Shown: one piece after another, positions 5,547-5,604 of the stretch
Numbering within the stretch: position 1 is the stretch's first letter
Layout: every line of letters starts with the position of its first letter
Assembly (NCBI GenBank): GCA_003694465.1
Contig: RFKM01000221.1
Location: 1 to 5,604, forward strand
From: Alphaproteobacteria bacterium
Lineage (GTDB): Bacteria > Pseudomonadota > Alphaproteobacteria > Rhodobacterales > Rhodobacteraceae
DNA: 5,604 nt
Direction: 5' to 3'
Made by a program: the position numbers and the translations under genes
Notes under the pieces: model-generated
Told to the model about the DNA's origin: nothing
What the model saw: only the letters and a program-made list of their open reading frames with translations
Databases searched by the model: none

Positions 5547-5604
5547 ATGACGAAACGACAGCCCACCCTCTTCATCCCCCACGGCGGCGGCCCGTGCTTC
5601 TTCA
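5547..5604 (+). CDS. LigB-type class III extradiol dioxygenase family protein (5' end only)
   Basis: Only the first 19 residues are in the window; the gene continues past the right edge. The peptide reads MTKRQPTLFIPHGGGPCFF. The PTLFIPHGGGP element is the characteristic N-terminal strand and loop of the LigB/DODA-like class III extradiol dioxygenase superfamily, in which the first histidine (His12 here) is normally a ligand of the catalytic metal. Such enzymes open catechol-type rings, or act on DOPA-like substrates; substrate cannot be judged from this fragment. AAGGAG at 5535-5540 lies 6 nt before the ATG, fixing the start. The divergent HxlR regulator next to it is a likely controller, which would fit an inducible response to aromatic or quinone-like compounds. 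Confidence 0.72.
   Translation, partial: MTKRQPTLFIPHGGGPCFF

Noticed and set aside
1..5604. tRNA or rRNA genes, CRISPR arrays, transposases or terminal repeats of mobile elements, CtrA-type sites
   Set aside because: I looked for cloverleaf arms, regularly spaced repeats, transposase-like proteins and TTAA-N7-TTAA sites and found none.

Overview
The window is GC-rich double-stranded bacterial DNA with tightly packed genes and GC-ending codons. Gene content and protein style (a Rhodobacteraceae-type M3 oligoendopeptidase, a TadG-like protein with a VDLMRFE-type membrane anchor, and two TadE-like pseudopilins) suggest an alphaproteobacterium, most likely Rhodobacterales. This placement is an inference from family resemblance; no rRNA or other marker gene is present.

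Layout from left to right. Positions 5-23 hold a strong GC hairpin that probably ends the first gene. Positions 34-1881 (minus) encode a complete zinc oligoendopeptidase F. A 290-base divergent intergenic region (1882-2171) carries a plausible promoter for that gene, a perfect 10-bp inverted repeat at 2013-2041 and further short dyads in an AT-richer patch. Positions 2172-5005 (plus) are a compact three-gene operon: a TadG-like von Willebrand factor A (VWA) protein, a TadE-like pseudopilin overlapping it by one base, and a second TadE-like protein 12 bases further on. A convergent gene at 5036-5389 (minus) encodes an HxlR-family winged-helix regulator. A 157-base divergent region (5390-5546) separates it from the first 19 codons of a LigB-type extradiol dioxygenase family protein, which runs off the right edge.

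Three functional units are visible. The peptidase acts on cytoplasmic peptides and has no evident link to the rest. The TadG/TadE/TadE operon fits minor components of a Tad (Flp) type IVc pilus or a related envelope assembly: each protein has a short cytoplasmic N-terminus, one membrane helix and a periplasmic domain rich in cysteines. No flp pilin, ATPase, secretin or TadB/C gene is seen here, so the cassette is apparently separate from the core tad locus or lies outside the window's view of it. The HxlR regulator and dioxygenase are a classic divergent regulator/target arrangement with a palindrome between them.

No RNA gene, insertion sequence, CRISPR array or phage feature was found. Nothing here clearly amounts to a new system. 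The best leads are the Trp-rich insert in the TadG-like protein, the differing prepilin-peptidase motifs in the two TadE-like proteins, and the 10-bp inverted repeat upstream of the operon.
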